Assembly: GCA_019633425.1 (NCBI GenBank)
Contig: WSUB01000019.1
Span: forward strand, 124,001 to 188,000
DNA: 64,000 nucleotides
Direction of reading: 5' to 3'
Source: Tulasnella sp. 424
Lineage: Eukaryota; Basidiomycota; Agaricomycetes; Cantharellales; Tulasnellaceae
Both the position numbers and the translations under genes were made by a program. Positions 1 to 10,714 of this stretch are shown piece after piece. The notes below the pieces were generated by a model, which did no database searches, had not been told where the DNA came from, and was given only the letters and a program-made list of their open reading frames with translations. Numbering within the stretch: the stretch's first letter is position 1; each line of letters starts with the position of its first letter.

Positions 1-448
1 CGATACAGTACTCACGCGAAGAGGGTAGTAGGGAGGTATTCTTGAGTGTTACCATGTGCGCGTTGAGCGCAGTTGAAGGCAAGAGCTTCTTTACTGGCCT
101 CTTGTTGTGCTTTATCAGCGTACACTAAAGGTGTAGAGGGATTAGCAAGCGCTCATATCAGTGGCGCCATGAGAAGCGGTATGGTGCAAGCCGACCCGGT
201 CCCGGATCACAAAGGCCGAGACAGTTGGAGATATATAAGAACTCACTCTGAGGATAAGGAATCTTGGCCGCCTTTCGCTTTGCTCCGACCACGTTCGCCT
301 GGGCCTATTTCCGCCAACAAGCGATTAACGTCTTTGCCACGGCACAACATCAAGGGTCAACGCCGCTTACCCAGTTCAACCAAACCATGGAGCAGGCTGC
401 AAGTGCAACGTAGCCATATGTGTCGGGGAGAACGATGTTGAAGACCAT
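1..448 (-). CDS. Microsomal glutathione S-transferase 3-like (MAPEG), copy 1, 3' part outside window
   Basis: A small membrane enzyme of the MAPEG family (MGST3 type), expected to conjugate or reduce lipid peroxides with glutathione in the ER or mitochondrial outer membrane. Reading the minus strand through GT-AG introns gives an N-terminus with LPDTYGYVALAA. It continues with a basic exon ending KIPYPQ, spliced in phase to MYADKA, and then the family signature FNCAQRAHGNT followed by LPTTLFA and a GTGAGT donor at the window edge. The start is the ATG at 446-448, where homology to MGST3 begins. The remaining transmembrane exons lie outside the window. A second copy lies at 1303-2108 with the same strand and the same intron phases, so this is a tandem pair. 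The family call is firm; the exact activity is inferred. Confidence 0.85.
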
Positions 449-1302
449 TATGATTTCAAAAAATGGACGATGAAAAAAGTTGAATGAAGGAGAGTGCGAG
501 CGTTGGACGAGAGAGGGAAATTGTTGAACGACGCTGGGACGTGCCACCGGACTTTTTCACCCAAGGCACCGATCGGCCTATCCCCGAAAGCGACGGCACG
601 TCTCGAGGGCTGCCTGCCAGGCCACGTCAACTACTCAACTACGGCACCACACGGCTAGAACGTTCTCTGCCCAGTGCTTAGTCAAAACCTACCAGGATTA
701 CGAGCGTTGAGTCAGCACCGACTCAGCGGTATTGACACACACCTATATTTCAGGCGCGGTTCCACGTAGAAATTTCAACAGCCCCTGGCTACCAACCATA
801 AAGCGGTCTCTGCCCGACCGCTATATTGCGTACGGATGGGAAGAAGCGGCGCTCCCCCGCGTTGTACTGAGCTCGCAGCCTCAGCTGGGCTTTGCGCGCT
901 GCAGCTGCTGGAGCGGCCACACTGCGACAGTCCGACCATAGCAGACGCGATTCATCCAGATCCTCGTCAATTATTATGTTCAACGAAATCCGAATGCCGA
1001 GGGTCCTGGAGGCGAACTGAGCAAGATAGACTTCACTTTCGGTATTTTGGGACCGTGGGCCCGTCAAATTCACCATCAAAATGTCGAAAGAGCGGCTAGC
1101 TGGTCTGACGGGCCCCTGCGCTCATAAAAGCAAGATCAAGTGAGCGCATTGCCTGCATGCGCGGATTGATTGTAGGGATGTTTCGACAAATCATTCCGAA
1201 ACGGACATTCACAACAACCTCAAAACGGTGTCCGGGTTGTCACGCGAATTTCGTTGGCGAGGAGGGGTGTTTATTTAATGATTCTTCTAGGATGGGATGT
1301 AT
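449..1302. other. Intergenic region between the two MAPEG genes
   Basis: This stretch of about 850 bp holds the upstream region of MAPEG copy 1 and the 3' flank of copy 2. I see no reading frame with family resemblance or splice support. One short inverted repeat (GAGTC/GACTC arms near 700-727) is visible and may be chance. Confidence 0.5.
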
Positions 1303-2108
1303 TTACTGGCCCATGATCATTTTAATGGCAGACCAAGTGCTTCCTGCATATAGAGCTACGAATCCAACAACGCCAAGCATCAGTTGAGGCCAAAAGTCTT
1401 CTAGAAAGCTAGTGGGACGACAGCTACTCACCCATGCTTGCCATATGTCCCACCATACCTCCTATTAGATTGCGACCGCCGGGGCCGTAATTAACATAAC
1501 CGATGGTGTACAGACCACGGCTGCAATCGGGCGAATTCTCTTCAGTTTGACTGATCGCTCAGGAGGCCGACGGCATGAGATCGAACTCACCCAATAGTTA
1601 TTGCAGCTCCTGCCCCAGCAGCAAAGAGGGGGTATCTTAAGCCAGTGAATAGTAAGCTATGGTCAGAGAGAGCGATGGTTTGGGTGAGTTTCTAGTTTTC
1701 GAACGGCAAATATCGGCTTACGCGAAGAGAGCTGTTGGTAACCACTCCAATGTATTACCATGTGCGCGTTGGGCGCAGTTGAAGATGAAAGCGTCTTTAC
1801 TGGTGTCTTGCAGAGCCTTGTCGGCGTACACTATATGGAAATTAGAGGGTCGAGGTGGTGTCAGAAAGATGGTGCTTCATCTCTCAACCTCCGAGAGACC
1901 GAGATGCTCACTCTGAGGGTATGCAACGCCGGCTGCTTTCCTCTTGTTTCCCACTAGCCTTGATTGGAACTATTTCAAAGGCATCAGCTGTTGAAGGCTG
2001 TCAGGCGGTAACGATGGAAGCCTCGCGTACAACATTGAGCCAAGCGAAGGAACAAGCAGCAAGAGCAACATAGCCATAATTATCGGGTACGACGATGGTG
2101 TTCACCAT
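1303..2108 (-). CDS. Microsomal glutathione S-transferase 3-like (MAPEG), copy 2
   Basis: Complete MAPEG gene on the minus strand. Exon 1 (start ATG 2106-2108) encodes VPDNYGYVALAAC. A basic exon ends GVAYPQ and splices to MYADKALQDTSKDAF, followed by the glutathione-binding signature FNCAQRAHGNTLEWLPTALFA. Next are the membrane exon LLFTGLRYPLFAAGAG, the conserved IGYVNYGPGGRNLIGG exon and a last membrane exon ending IKMIMGQ. Each junction has a recognisable GT-AG pair (for example GTAAGC and GTGAGT donors). The order of helices and the NCAQRAH and GGR motifs match MGST3 proteins, which are membrane glutathione transferases/peroxidases. It has the same exon phases as the gene at 1-448, so the two are tandem paralogues. 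The family assignment is strong; the substrate is not predictable. Confidence 0.88.
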
Positions 2109-2927
2109 TTTTCTTTACTCTCTGTGGCCGGGGAACAAAGCGCGATAGTGGAAGTGAAAGAGAGCTGAGGATGAGGAGGATCGTCTGAATGGGGCACTGG
2201 CCACCCGTCCTGCCAGCCCACTCCTCCTTTTTAACCATCAAGTCCATGTCACCCCTTCTCCCCGACCTTCCGAGCACCAGATACGCTGCGCAAGGCTGCC
2301 AGTCGGGTTTCTGTCCTGTAGAAGGTGTCCGTCACCACGGAGTCGACTCTTCCGGGGGTGCTTGGTCAGGTTTCCTTTCTTGATTTAGGCGTGCCTTGAC
2401 AAAGCACTCGACACGAAGCCTCTTTTGGACCCCCCTCAGCTTGGCGTATAACGGGAACTTCTCATCCGGACGATGGGAATATTTACCTTTCCAGCACCCG
2501 TTGGAATTTCGAGAGAAGGGTAATAAAAATTCCGTTCGGAAGGTTCTGATTGGGTCCCTACCTGCAAAGAGTGAGACCAATTACGAACCCGGATGATGGG
2601 TGGGACGCTTAAATTGCCGGATTCTCTTTTTTTTTTCCCCTCCAAGACCATTTCCATGCCGTGCCGCGTATAGGGCACCAAAGGGCGACGTGTCGCGGGT
2701 GCCCGACGGAAGAGGTAGCTTAACACACGGCCAGTTAATACCCGGCGCTTGATCATTTCACTTATGGAAGCAATTGCATGGAAGACATCACGGATGACAC
2801 ACTCGATTATTTTATGAACATTGTAGCTACATATTTCAAACAAAAGTTGTCCCCTAAAGAATCAGGGAAATAACATAGATTCGGCTTCGCGGAATTTGAC
2901 CAAGTTTCAAAGCACCTTTACTCCCCG
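2109..2927. other. Intergenic region
   Basis: About 820 bp between the MAPEG copy 2 start and the 3' end of the GH5 gene, both on the minus strand. It presumably holds the MAPEG promoter and the GH5 3' UTR. A run of eleven T residues lies near 2627-2637. No coding or RNA gene could be supported. Confidence 0.45.
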
Positions 2928-5900
2928 TTACATTACAACGCATCCTTCATCTTTTCCGACCTTCGAAGGACTCTCGGGAAGAGGGTTCCGCTTCTTGACT
3001 TTAATGGAATACGTCTGTGTTCCCTCCTTCGGCACCGGGTAATACCACAAAAGCACTTGCCCCTCCACCACCCAACTCCCACCTGTAACTTCAACTTCGA
3101 TATCGAGCACATCTCTTGGTATCTGAAGTGGTAGTGGTGGATCGCTGGACATATGAAGCGCATATCCTGCAGCGAACTTGGACTTGTCCCCGGCAAAGGA
3201 GAGGTGCATTCGTGAAATAGCTTCTTGGATCGAGTGAGACCTCTTCGTAAGCTCCGGGAACTTGTGCTTTGGTGTGCGAGAGCCGTTCTTCTTCTTCGGA
3301 GGTGTTGGAGATGGGCTGGTGGGTCGGCTTTTGTTGGGCGTCGACCGTCCGGATCCGGAGGTGCGAGATCCGGAGGTGCGAGATCCGGAGGTGCGAAGCT
3401 CTTCTTCGCCTTCCTCTGCAGTAGGTATCGGGAACAGTGTAGGGGGAGAGGAGAACGTAGTGAGCGGGATGTATATCTCCGTCGGCAATTCCTCTTCCTT
3501 AAATCCTTCTGGTGGTGCGTCGCTCGGCTCGACAGAAACAGTCATTGAGAATGTAGCCTGCTGGATGTTGTAGGAGAGGTGCTTCGGCCTTCCAACCGTC
3601 TTTGTCGGATAGGGCCGACAGAATGCTCCCAAGGCGCGAGCGCCATCGACCAGGAATTCGAAATTCTTTGCCTCCGGGGTCTTCAGAAGACTAGGAAGAG
3701 GCACCGGCTTGATTTCCATTTCATCTGGAGGAACCGGCGCTGTTTCGTCGACGTCAAGTTCCTCTGGGGGTACTTCTGCCGCGCCGATGGAGACCGCGGG
3801 TATCTTCCCTTCAGCAGCAGCTTTGGCAAGGCGTTCGAATTTGACGTGACGGCGGTACGTGTGGTCATCTGGACTCCAGATGGACAGATCTTCACCGTTG
3901 AAACCATCGCCGTTCTCCCAAGTATGGGTCTGAGAACAATTAATATTAAACGTCGCCTATGATCTGGATACAAGACAACGTACCGAATTGTACGTCCAAA
4001 TTGTATAGTTATAGATGTTGGAACCGTCTGTGGCACCTGGAATAGAAGGTCAGAGGTAACGAAAATTTGTTCCTTCGAGGTAAACATACCGAGGCTAGCA
4101 TCGAGGGCTTTCTGTTGGGGAACGTGATTTCCAATGTGGACACCTCCGTCCGTCATCCCGTAGCTCTTCTTGGAGTCGACGTCGAACGGAGTGCCTGTCT
4201 CTCCCAGGACAACCGGGTATGTGCCGACGTTCTCATTAATATCCTCCCGGAATAGCGCCAACTGCTCTTGAAAGTTCTTTTTGATGCTCTCATCCCCGAA
4301 TTTGATAGATTGGATAACGTGGATCTAAAGCAGTAGCTCTTAGTTTCTCATTACCTTAAGGGACGAAAACTAAGCTAACCCTCTTTCGAAGAACGTGAAT
4401 GGTGCTCGAGTTGAACCAGTTCCAATGGCGTGTCATCATTGTCAACCCTATATCGAATAGGTGAGTATCGGCATTTGCCCTGCAGAGACATCCGTCGTGC
4501 TGACCATCGTAGAAGTGGGGACTGTACGCCGCCCGGCCTTTGATATCCGACCCAGACATGGCTGGTGGGGGCTTAAACAGCGGAGGTTGAATAAACAAGA
4601 TAGCTTCAGGATGCGACTCCCGGATGCGATGCGACCATGATTTCCAGAAGGGGAGCCAGTATTCAGACACAAAGTCGACCTTGCGTTTCGAATCCGAACT
4701 TCTGGACCACTTGAAATAGTCTAGAATCTTCATATTCCCCGATTCCTTATCCCAAAGACCGTGTTGCTACAAATAGAATGTTTCAGTAGGCTGGGTATTC
4801 CCAGGGAGCAGGCCCTCATTTACCTCCCATGGACATACGCCAAGCTTCCAGCCCGGGTCTCGCTGCCAGCCCCATTTGGTCGATACGCACCCGGGTTCAT
4901 GTTTTGGGTCGAGCCAAGCAGAAGCACCCTTGGGGTCAATCTGGACAGTCCCGGTTTTAGCCGGCCCTGTCATCGTTCGGGTTAGACGGGGTGGGCAGCG
5001 CAGATGTTTAGCAAGTCGGACCCACCAGTCGTTTTGAAGGTCCAAAACTCTACGGTCTGAGCGATCCCAGAGCCGAGCCGTAACGCCTGCGCCGGAGTGG
5101 GGCAATTATCCCTCTTCAGCTGCTGCTCCGCGTGGAAGTTTGTCAAGTCGTCAAGAGCGATAAACCCTTCCGACGGTTCGTTCATTAACTCCCATCCAAT
5201 CACACATTCGTCGAGCAACCCCCCAGCTTCTCTCAGACGATTAGCTAGATGCGTGTATGCGTTGAGAAAGTGACTTTGGAGGTAATCCTGGATGTTCATT
5301 CCGTCGATAATGCATTTTGGGGCAAAATCTCGACCACCGAAGAACATCGTGAAAATCGTCAAAGAAGGGAGACGGAAGTAAGACGTTGGCCAAGCCATTG
5401 GTGGGAACGTATTGGGATCCGGAGACTTGGGGTCTGGGTATTCATTGTGGATGAGGCCTCCGGTGGCGGTGAAGTTCCGCGGCTCAAGTCCGCAGGCGTG
5501 CAGTGTCCAGAAGGGGGCTCCCGACCCACCAGACCATCGACTCCACTGATGCCGAGGAATGAAGACACGGTGAGAGGTGGGACATTCTACGGGGGCAGCT
5601 CAGCGGACTTACCACATCCTGATGAGGATCAATATATACTTTGAAGCCATATTCTTTGCATTTCCGCAGCACAGCGATGGTATAGTCGATGAATTCCTCG
5701 TCGTATTGCTTCCTAGATCACAAGCCCGGTTAGATTAACAAGGAGTGCATGTGCAAGATCTCCTTACGGTCCGGTGTGTTCCAAGGCTTCCCAGCACACA
5801 ACATAGCGAATGAAGTTCATGCCCCAGCCCCTCAGTCGCTCCAAGTGGACATCAGCCTCTTCCAACGGAAACGGTCGTCCGACGAAACTAGCTTTTCCGG

Positions 5901-6096
5901 TCTCTCCGCTCTCCCAGAAGCCATCGAGAGTGTAGGAATTGTGACCAATGGGATACTTGTTGTCACCTGAAAGGTTAACTCCGCGGAGCAACAGCGTGCG
6001 GCCAGAGGTATCTACGAAATGCCCAGCTGTCGTATGGATGTAATATGGTGGAACTGGATTTCCCGTTGCCGGAGAATTGCTTGGAACTGCTGGCAT
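2928..6096 (-). CDS. GH5 (subfamily 12-like) steryl-glucosidase / glucocerebrosidase with C-terminal CaaX box
   Basis: Glycoside hydrolase of the fungal EGCrP2/Sgl1/Egh1 group, which cleaves beta-glucose from ergosteryl-glucoside and glucosylceramide. The start is the ATG at 6094-6096. The N-terminus carries YYIHTTAGHFVDTSGRTLLL, RGVNLSGDNKYP and the GMNFIRYVVCWEALEH strand. Following exons contain YIDPHQDVVS, the acid/base motif GWELMNEPSEG, a long insertion with YFKWSRSSDSKRKVDF, FYDGQHDG, and the nucleophile strand VVLGETGTPFD. The C-terminal half has a beta-sandwich-like region interrupted by a Ser/Pro/Lys-rich linker, and ends WYYPVPKEG followed by GCVVM and the stop. The last four residues CVVM fit a prenylation CaaX box, suggesting membrane anchoring of a cytosolic enzyme (inference). 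At least eight short introns interrupt it. It lies 201 bp downstream of RCL1 on the same strand. Confidence 0.9.
3352..3396. repeat. 15-bp minisatellite, 3 perfect units, inside the GH5 coding region
   Basis: Three identical tandem copies of gatccggaggtgcga. On the coding (minus) strand they encode an RTSGS repeat within the disordered linker of the GH5 protein. The period is a multiple of three, so copy-number change keeps the frame. Confidence 0.95.
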
Positions 6097-6297
6097 CGTA
6101 GGAGAATGATGGTGAGAGGTGTGGTTTTCGGTACAAGGAAAACCGACCGATGTCGATGGTGAACCTGAATGATGTAATGCTGTGGCGTTCCACGGGAACG
6201 GTAAATCGAACGAACTCCAAAGCTCCAATTTTCCAATTTTAGGCACAAGGTGATGACATCGAAAAATAAAATTATCGGACCATATTGTCAGAACTCG

Positions 6298-7853
6298 TCA
6301 AGCAACCGATCTATTAGAGTTGACATATCCAATTCCGTAACAAGAGATGAGGAGCTCCTTCGAAGCAGAGTCTGACGGATCAGCTGGAACGACCTTGAAG
6401 GTTGTTCCAAAGACATCCCGGATATCGCGCATAAATTGAATTCTGTAGAGAAACGATAGTGTGAGAATTGTCAGTGTGGTCCGGGTGACCAATGGTAAGG
6501 GGGGGGGAGGGAAGAAGTCGGACGTACGATCGTTCGCTCAATGGTCCAATCCGACATCGACCAACATCTTCAGTTCCCAATACCATCATGAGCATCACGA
6601 GGCATTGGTGTTTTTGGTCGACACAGCCACCCCCACGGACTTCACTGAGGAGTGACCTCGCAGCGACCAGGGCAACGTCCTCAGGCGTAGCCCCAGGCTG
6701 GGAAACAGCTTCTGCGCAGTGTATAGCAGAAGTGGTGGACTCGGAAAGCAGAGTCAGAGCAAATCCAGGAGACCTATGGGGGGTAGCCAGATCATTGGTT
6801 GGGTGTACAAATTGCACCCCAAAGTACAACAACGTACTTGCCACTGTCTTGACCTTTGTATACATCAGTATGGATGTATATATCCGGAATATATCGATTC
6901 AAGATGGATCGCGCGGCTTCCACCATTCTGTGTGACAGCTGGGGGCTTACCCGAACTGCATGACTAACAAAACAGCGCCGGTATTCAATTACTGTTACCT
7001 CGGCAGAGAAGCGGACCTGAATAGAGGGGTACTCACGCAATTCCGCGGATTCGCTTGATTTTTCCAGTCTCCACAAAGTTGATGATCTTGAGATTCCGCA
7101 CGATTGGACACGAAAACTGAACTTCACCACCTCCAAGCGGTGGAGCACCGCGTTTTTTAATCTGTAAGAAGAAGGTAAAAGCCTAGCAAGGCAGAAATCC
7201 TTAAGAACCACGTACTTTTAGTTCCACCCCTTCAGAGATGCCAAACAATTGGAGGTGAGGTAGGGTAACGGTCCTCAACAAGTCGACCTAGAAACGCAGT
7301 ACGTTGGTATCCTAGGAAAATCCCAGGGGCGGCAAAGCTTACGGAGAGGTCTTTATCGTCAGTTGTTACACCCGTGAGGGTCAAGTTCAGAGGTTTCTTG
7401 GCGAAAGGCGCTAGCATGAGCACGGGCTCTAGGAAGTAGCCCACAGACCGTGAGGCCGGACACTCGTGTGTCACTTGACCACCATTAATGATGCCCGGTT
7501 TAATTAAGATTGAGGTACCTGAGCACTCCGGTAAGCCTTAACCCAAGACGCAGGGAGATTTGCGCTGACCGGTGTATGAGATCTCTATGACCATGCCATT
7601 GCAAATAGTTTCTAACAGCCTCAGCAAGCTAACTTCATAGTCTAATGTGACGGAATCATACGATTAATGCTTCCAAATGTTATCGAATAACAAGATAAGT
7701 CCTCTTACCTCGGAGACCAGGATCCTTGTCGTCTGACCGAATCTTGTCAATGCGAATGGGTTTTCCGCTGAGTAAGCTAAGCACAATCCTGTTCCGCAGA
7801 TGCTCGTGACCGCTAAATTTTACTACAGTATTGTTGACGAGCGTGCTTGCCAT
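6298..7853 (-). CDS. RCL1: RNA 3'-terminal phosphate cyclase-like protein, U3 snoRNP-associated
   Basis: Rcl1 family protein, the RtcA-fold factor that works with Bms1 in 18S rRNA maturation at the A2 site. It lacks cyclase activity in characterised fungi. Exon 1 (ATG 7851-7853) reads MASTLVNNTVVKFSGHEHLR, then LSLLSGKPIRIDKIRSDD. Further exons give GYFLEPVLMLAPFAKKPLNL with TLTGVTTDDKDLSV, GGGEVQFSCPIVRNLKIINF, GKIKRIRGIAYSVRVSPQ, ILNRYIPDIYIHTDVYKG and SPGFALTLLSESTTSA. The C-terminal part contains EDVALVAARSLLSEVRGGGC, LGTEDVGRCRIGPLSE, QFMRDIRDVFGTTF and finally CYGIGYVNSNRSVA with a stop. It is split by several short introns. It is tightly packed, 172 bp downstream of the AIR-like gene on the same strand. 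Essential nucleolar role by homology. Confidence 0.9.
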
Positions 7854-8025
7854 TTTCCGGAGATTGGTGAGCTAGGCGGTAGAAAAATCTCAGCGATCCT
7901 CTGGGGCCTAAACAAGGACATACAGACAACAAATGCAGATCTATTCACTGAGAGCGAATGTACACAGCGAGGGAGAGCAAAATCGCTACATCGGAAACAA
8001 AAGATCCATAACAAAATAGAAAGCT

Positions 8026-10546
8026 TTAACGACGTGAAAGATTGATCGACATCCTGTCAATGAGCGACTTTCCCTTGCGAGGTGGAGATCTCTCTCTGCG
8101 ACCTGACCGCCGGTCATCGTAGTACCTGTCATGACCTCTTCGACCGTCGTCCAATCGTTCTCGCCGGCTGTCGTAATACTCTCGGTCGTGGTCTCGTCGA
8201 CGGTAATCCTGATCACGACTGCGGTAGGAATCCCTCTCGTCATCGCGATATCGCTCCCTCGAGCGGTCTCTTCGTCTTCGCTCGTCATCGACCCTCCTCT
8301 TCATCTCCGCCTCCTCCCTTTTCCTCCGTGCGTCCTCACGTTCCCGAAAGCCCCTGATCTCGATGTCTATTGGTTTGCTCTTCGAACTTGATGCGGCGCG
8401 ATTCTCTCGACGGTCGAACCAATCGTCGCCTTCGTCATCATTCCTTCGCGCCTTTTGCATCTGTTGCTGCTGCTTCTTCTTTCCTTGAGCTCCGGGATTG
8501 GTTGGCATGCTCGGCCCTGGGACATCCGAGAAATAAGTATGTACGCCATTTGTAGTCGGGTCATGATTGTTCCTCGAGAGATAAGGCCGGGCGCTGGCGA
8601 AAGGTCCCTTGCGGAGGAGTTCGTCCGAAAATGCCATGGGTCCTTTCTTCCGGAGAGGATGATCGAGGTTGTCACAGTCCTAAAAGGATACATTAAGCTT
8701 AACACTAGTTAAACACACTCGGGAGCCACTCACAAAACCAAAATGGCCCGAATCTCCGCAGATGCAACACCACCGCGCGGTGCCCATATATCCCTCGCCT
8801 CCCTGAAGTAATGGTACTCCTTCAAGCGCACGTCGACCTGCAACTGTAACATCGCGATCCTCAGGTTGAAGGTAGGTATACGTTCTCCAAAGTGTATGGC
8901 AATGCTAGAAAAAGTCGCGATAAGAAGGCTAGGTTGACAATAAAGTTCAGAATATTCACCTTGGCCAAATGATCCCTCGACCCGCAATGATGACAGTAAC
9001 TGCGGTTCGGAGCTGATCGACATTCCTGTTCATGGAATAAATATGAGACTGAAGTCCAAGAACAGAAAGGATATGCTGGGAAACTCACCACACTGACATG
9101 CCCCTTCTCACCGCACTTCCAGCATGTGACGAACAAAGGACACTTGTTAGATTCGTGGTCATCCAAGGCGCCGCATTGGGTGCACTATTCAAACAAACAT
9201 AAATATACACTCCTTCCAGATCGAGCAGACAATATTAATACACACCTTTAGGTGTGTGCAGTCCCTGAAATCATGACCTTGCTCTCCACACACTCCACAG
9301 GGAGGAATAGCTGCAAGTTGCTCTTGCGTCAACCAATAACGACGACCCTACAAGCAGAAAAGATCAGGTCTCCAGCGCCCTTGACGAAGCATCAACCAAC
9401 CTCACCTTTTTTGGCCGATCATCATCGTCATCACTCTCGATATCGGTGTCAGACTCTTCAGAGCTCGATTCGTCTGAGTTCCCATGCTCCGCACCGTCGT
9501 CTGCCTTGGTCTTGGCGTCTTCCTTCGCTAACTTCACATGTCGCGGGAGGGTTAAACCGTCCACGGTGACAAACGCAGGTAACGGTTCTTCTATAGGATC
9601 TGGTTGAAGGTGCCCTGCCACTGTAATACCCTCCACATCCTCGAAGAACGGTGGTGGAGAGCCTCCATCTGAAGGAAGCGCATGGAGGGGTATGTCTTGG
9701 GCTTGACCTCCAGCTCCAGCAGCCGACTCCGCTGCCAACCGCTCTCGCTCACGGCGACGGGCTTTCTTGGCAGCAGTCTTCGATAACTGCTTGGCCTTAT
9801 CCGCGTTGGACTCCGGTTGGCCTGCACCTTCTTCCTCAATATCGGGCAGCCTGGGTGGTGTTGTAGTTCCAGCGGTAGATAGTTCGGATCCATCCGCAGA
9901 TTGCGGCTGGGATTTGGGGGTCTTACTCTTGGACCTCTTCTTGGGCGCTGGAACGACCACACGGCCGTTGACGGAAGGATTCTGGTCAACCGAGGTTTTA
10001 GGCTCTTGACTTGGCCCAGCGTTTTCTTCTGCAGGCGGCTGGGAGCAAGGATTAGCGGATTGAGCTACACTCGGAGAGATCCGCCTTGCCGCTCACCACT
10101 TCAGCGGTAATTTGGTTCGAAGCAGCGCCATTGGGCTGAAGGCTTTGGTCGCCATGGGTATCAATGAAAAAGTCCACATTCTCCGCTCCGACACTGATGG
10201 TAGGTCCTTCGCTGGCTTTAGGCTCAGGGGCAACAACGTACACCGACTCGGCCGGCTGGGAGGATGCAGCCTTGCCTTTAGAGGATGCTGGCGCTTTACT
10301 AGAGGCTCGACTGGGACCTCGAGACCGACCACTATCTGCTGCGTCCACTTCCTCTCCGTTCATCTTCCGTCTCTTCTTCGCCTTGGGCTTGTTGTCGTCT
10401 AGTTCATCGCGAGATTTGGAGGTTGCCCGTGAGCTGGACTTGCCGATCGAGCGTAATGGTGGTTTCGCAGAATCTGACACAATTTGGACGTCTTTCTGAT
10501 CATCCTCTCCCGTGAGGTCTATTATGTCCGTCGGAGGCCGCTTCAT
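8026..10546 (-). CDS. CCHC zinc-knuckle protein of the Air1/Air2 (TRAMP complex) type
   Basis: Likely the RNA-binding subunit of the nuclear TRAMP poly(A) polymerase complex that feeds RNAs to the exosome. The start at 10544-10546 gives MKRPPTDIIDLTGED, then a long acidic, Ser/Pro-rich disordered region with KRRRK-like basic patches and an acidic stretch SDTDIESDDDDD. The central part holds zinc knuckles in separate exons: CGVCGEQGHDFRDC, CGALDDHESNKC, CWKCGEKGHVSVEC and CHHCGSRDHLAKHC. After a conserved spacer comes a last knuckle CCICGDSGHFGFDC. The C-terminus after KKGPMAFSDELLRKGPF is an Arg-rich RDRSRERYRDDERDSYR-type tail, unusual in length compared with yeast Air1/2 and reminiscent of splicing factors. 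A general zinc-knuckle RNA-binding protein is the alternative. It is divergently transcribed from the gene at 10715. Confidence 0.82.
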
Positions 10547-10714
10547 GGCCTGGGAGATGAGAGGACCTTGGGGTGAACGAAGCAGAAACGCGCAGAGAGG
10601 GAAATTTCCCAACACTCACGGTTCACTTTCAAACCTGGTGCAGGCGGACCCCTGTCCTGCCTCCGGCCACCCAATCCATTTCACCCATCTTCACCACTTG
10701 GAGCTTCCTTAGCA
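10547..10714. promoter_or_regulatory. Short bidirectional promoter region (AIR-like / STIMATE-like)
   Basis: Only 168 bp separate the start codons of two divergent genes, so both core promoters must fit here. No clear TATA box is seen. This is an inference from gene arrangement. Confidence 0.5.

Noticed and set aside
789..1099. Frames on both strands between the MAPEG genes
   Set aside because: Short, mutually overlapping, unrelated to known families and not conserved between the two MAPEG upstream regions.
2332..2843. Overlapping minus-strand frames of 82 and 135 codons between MAPEG copy 2 and GH5
   Set aside because: No recognisable motif, no good start context and no splice support. Treated as chance frames in intergenic DNA.
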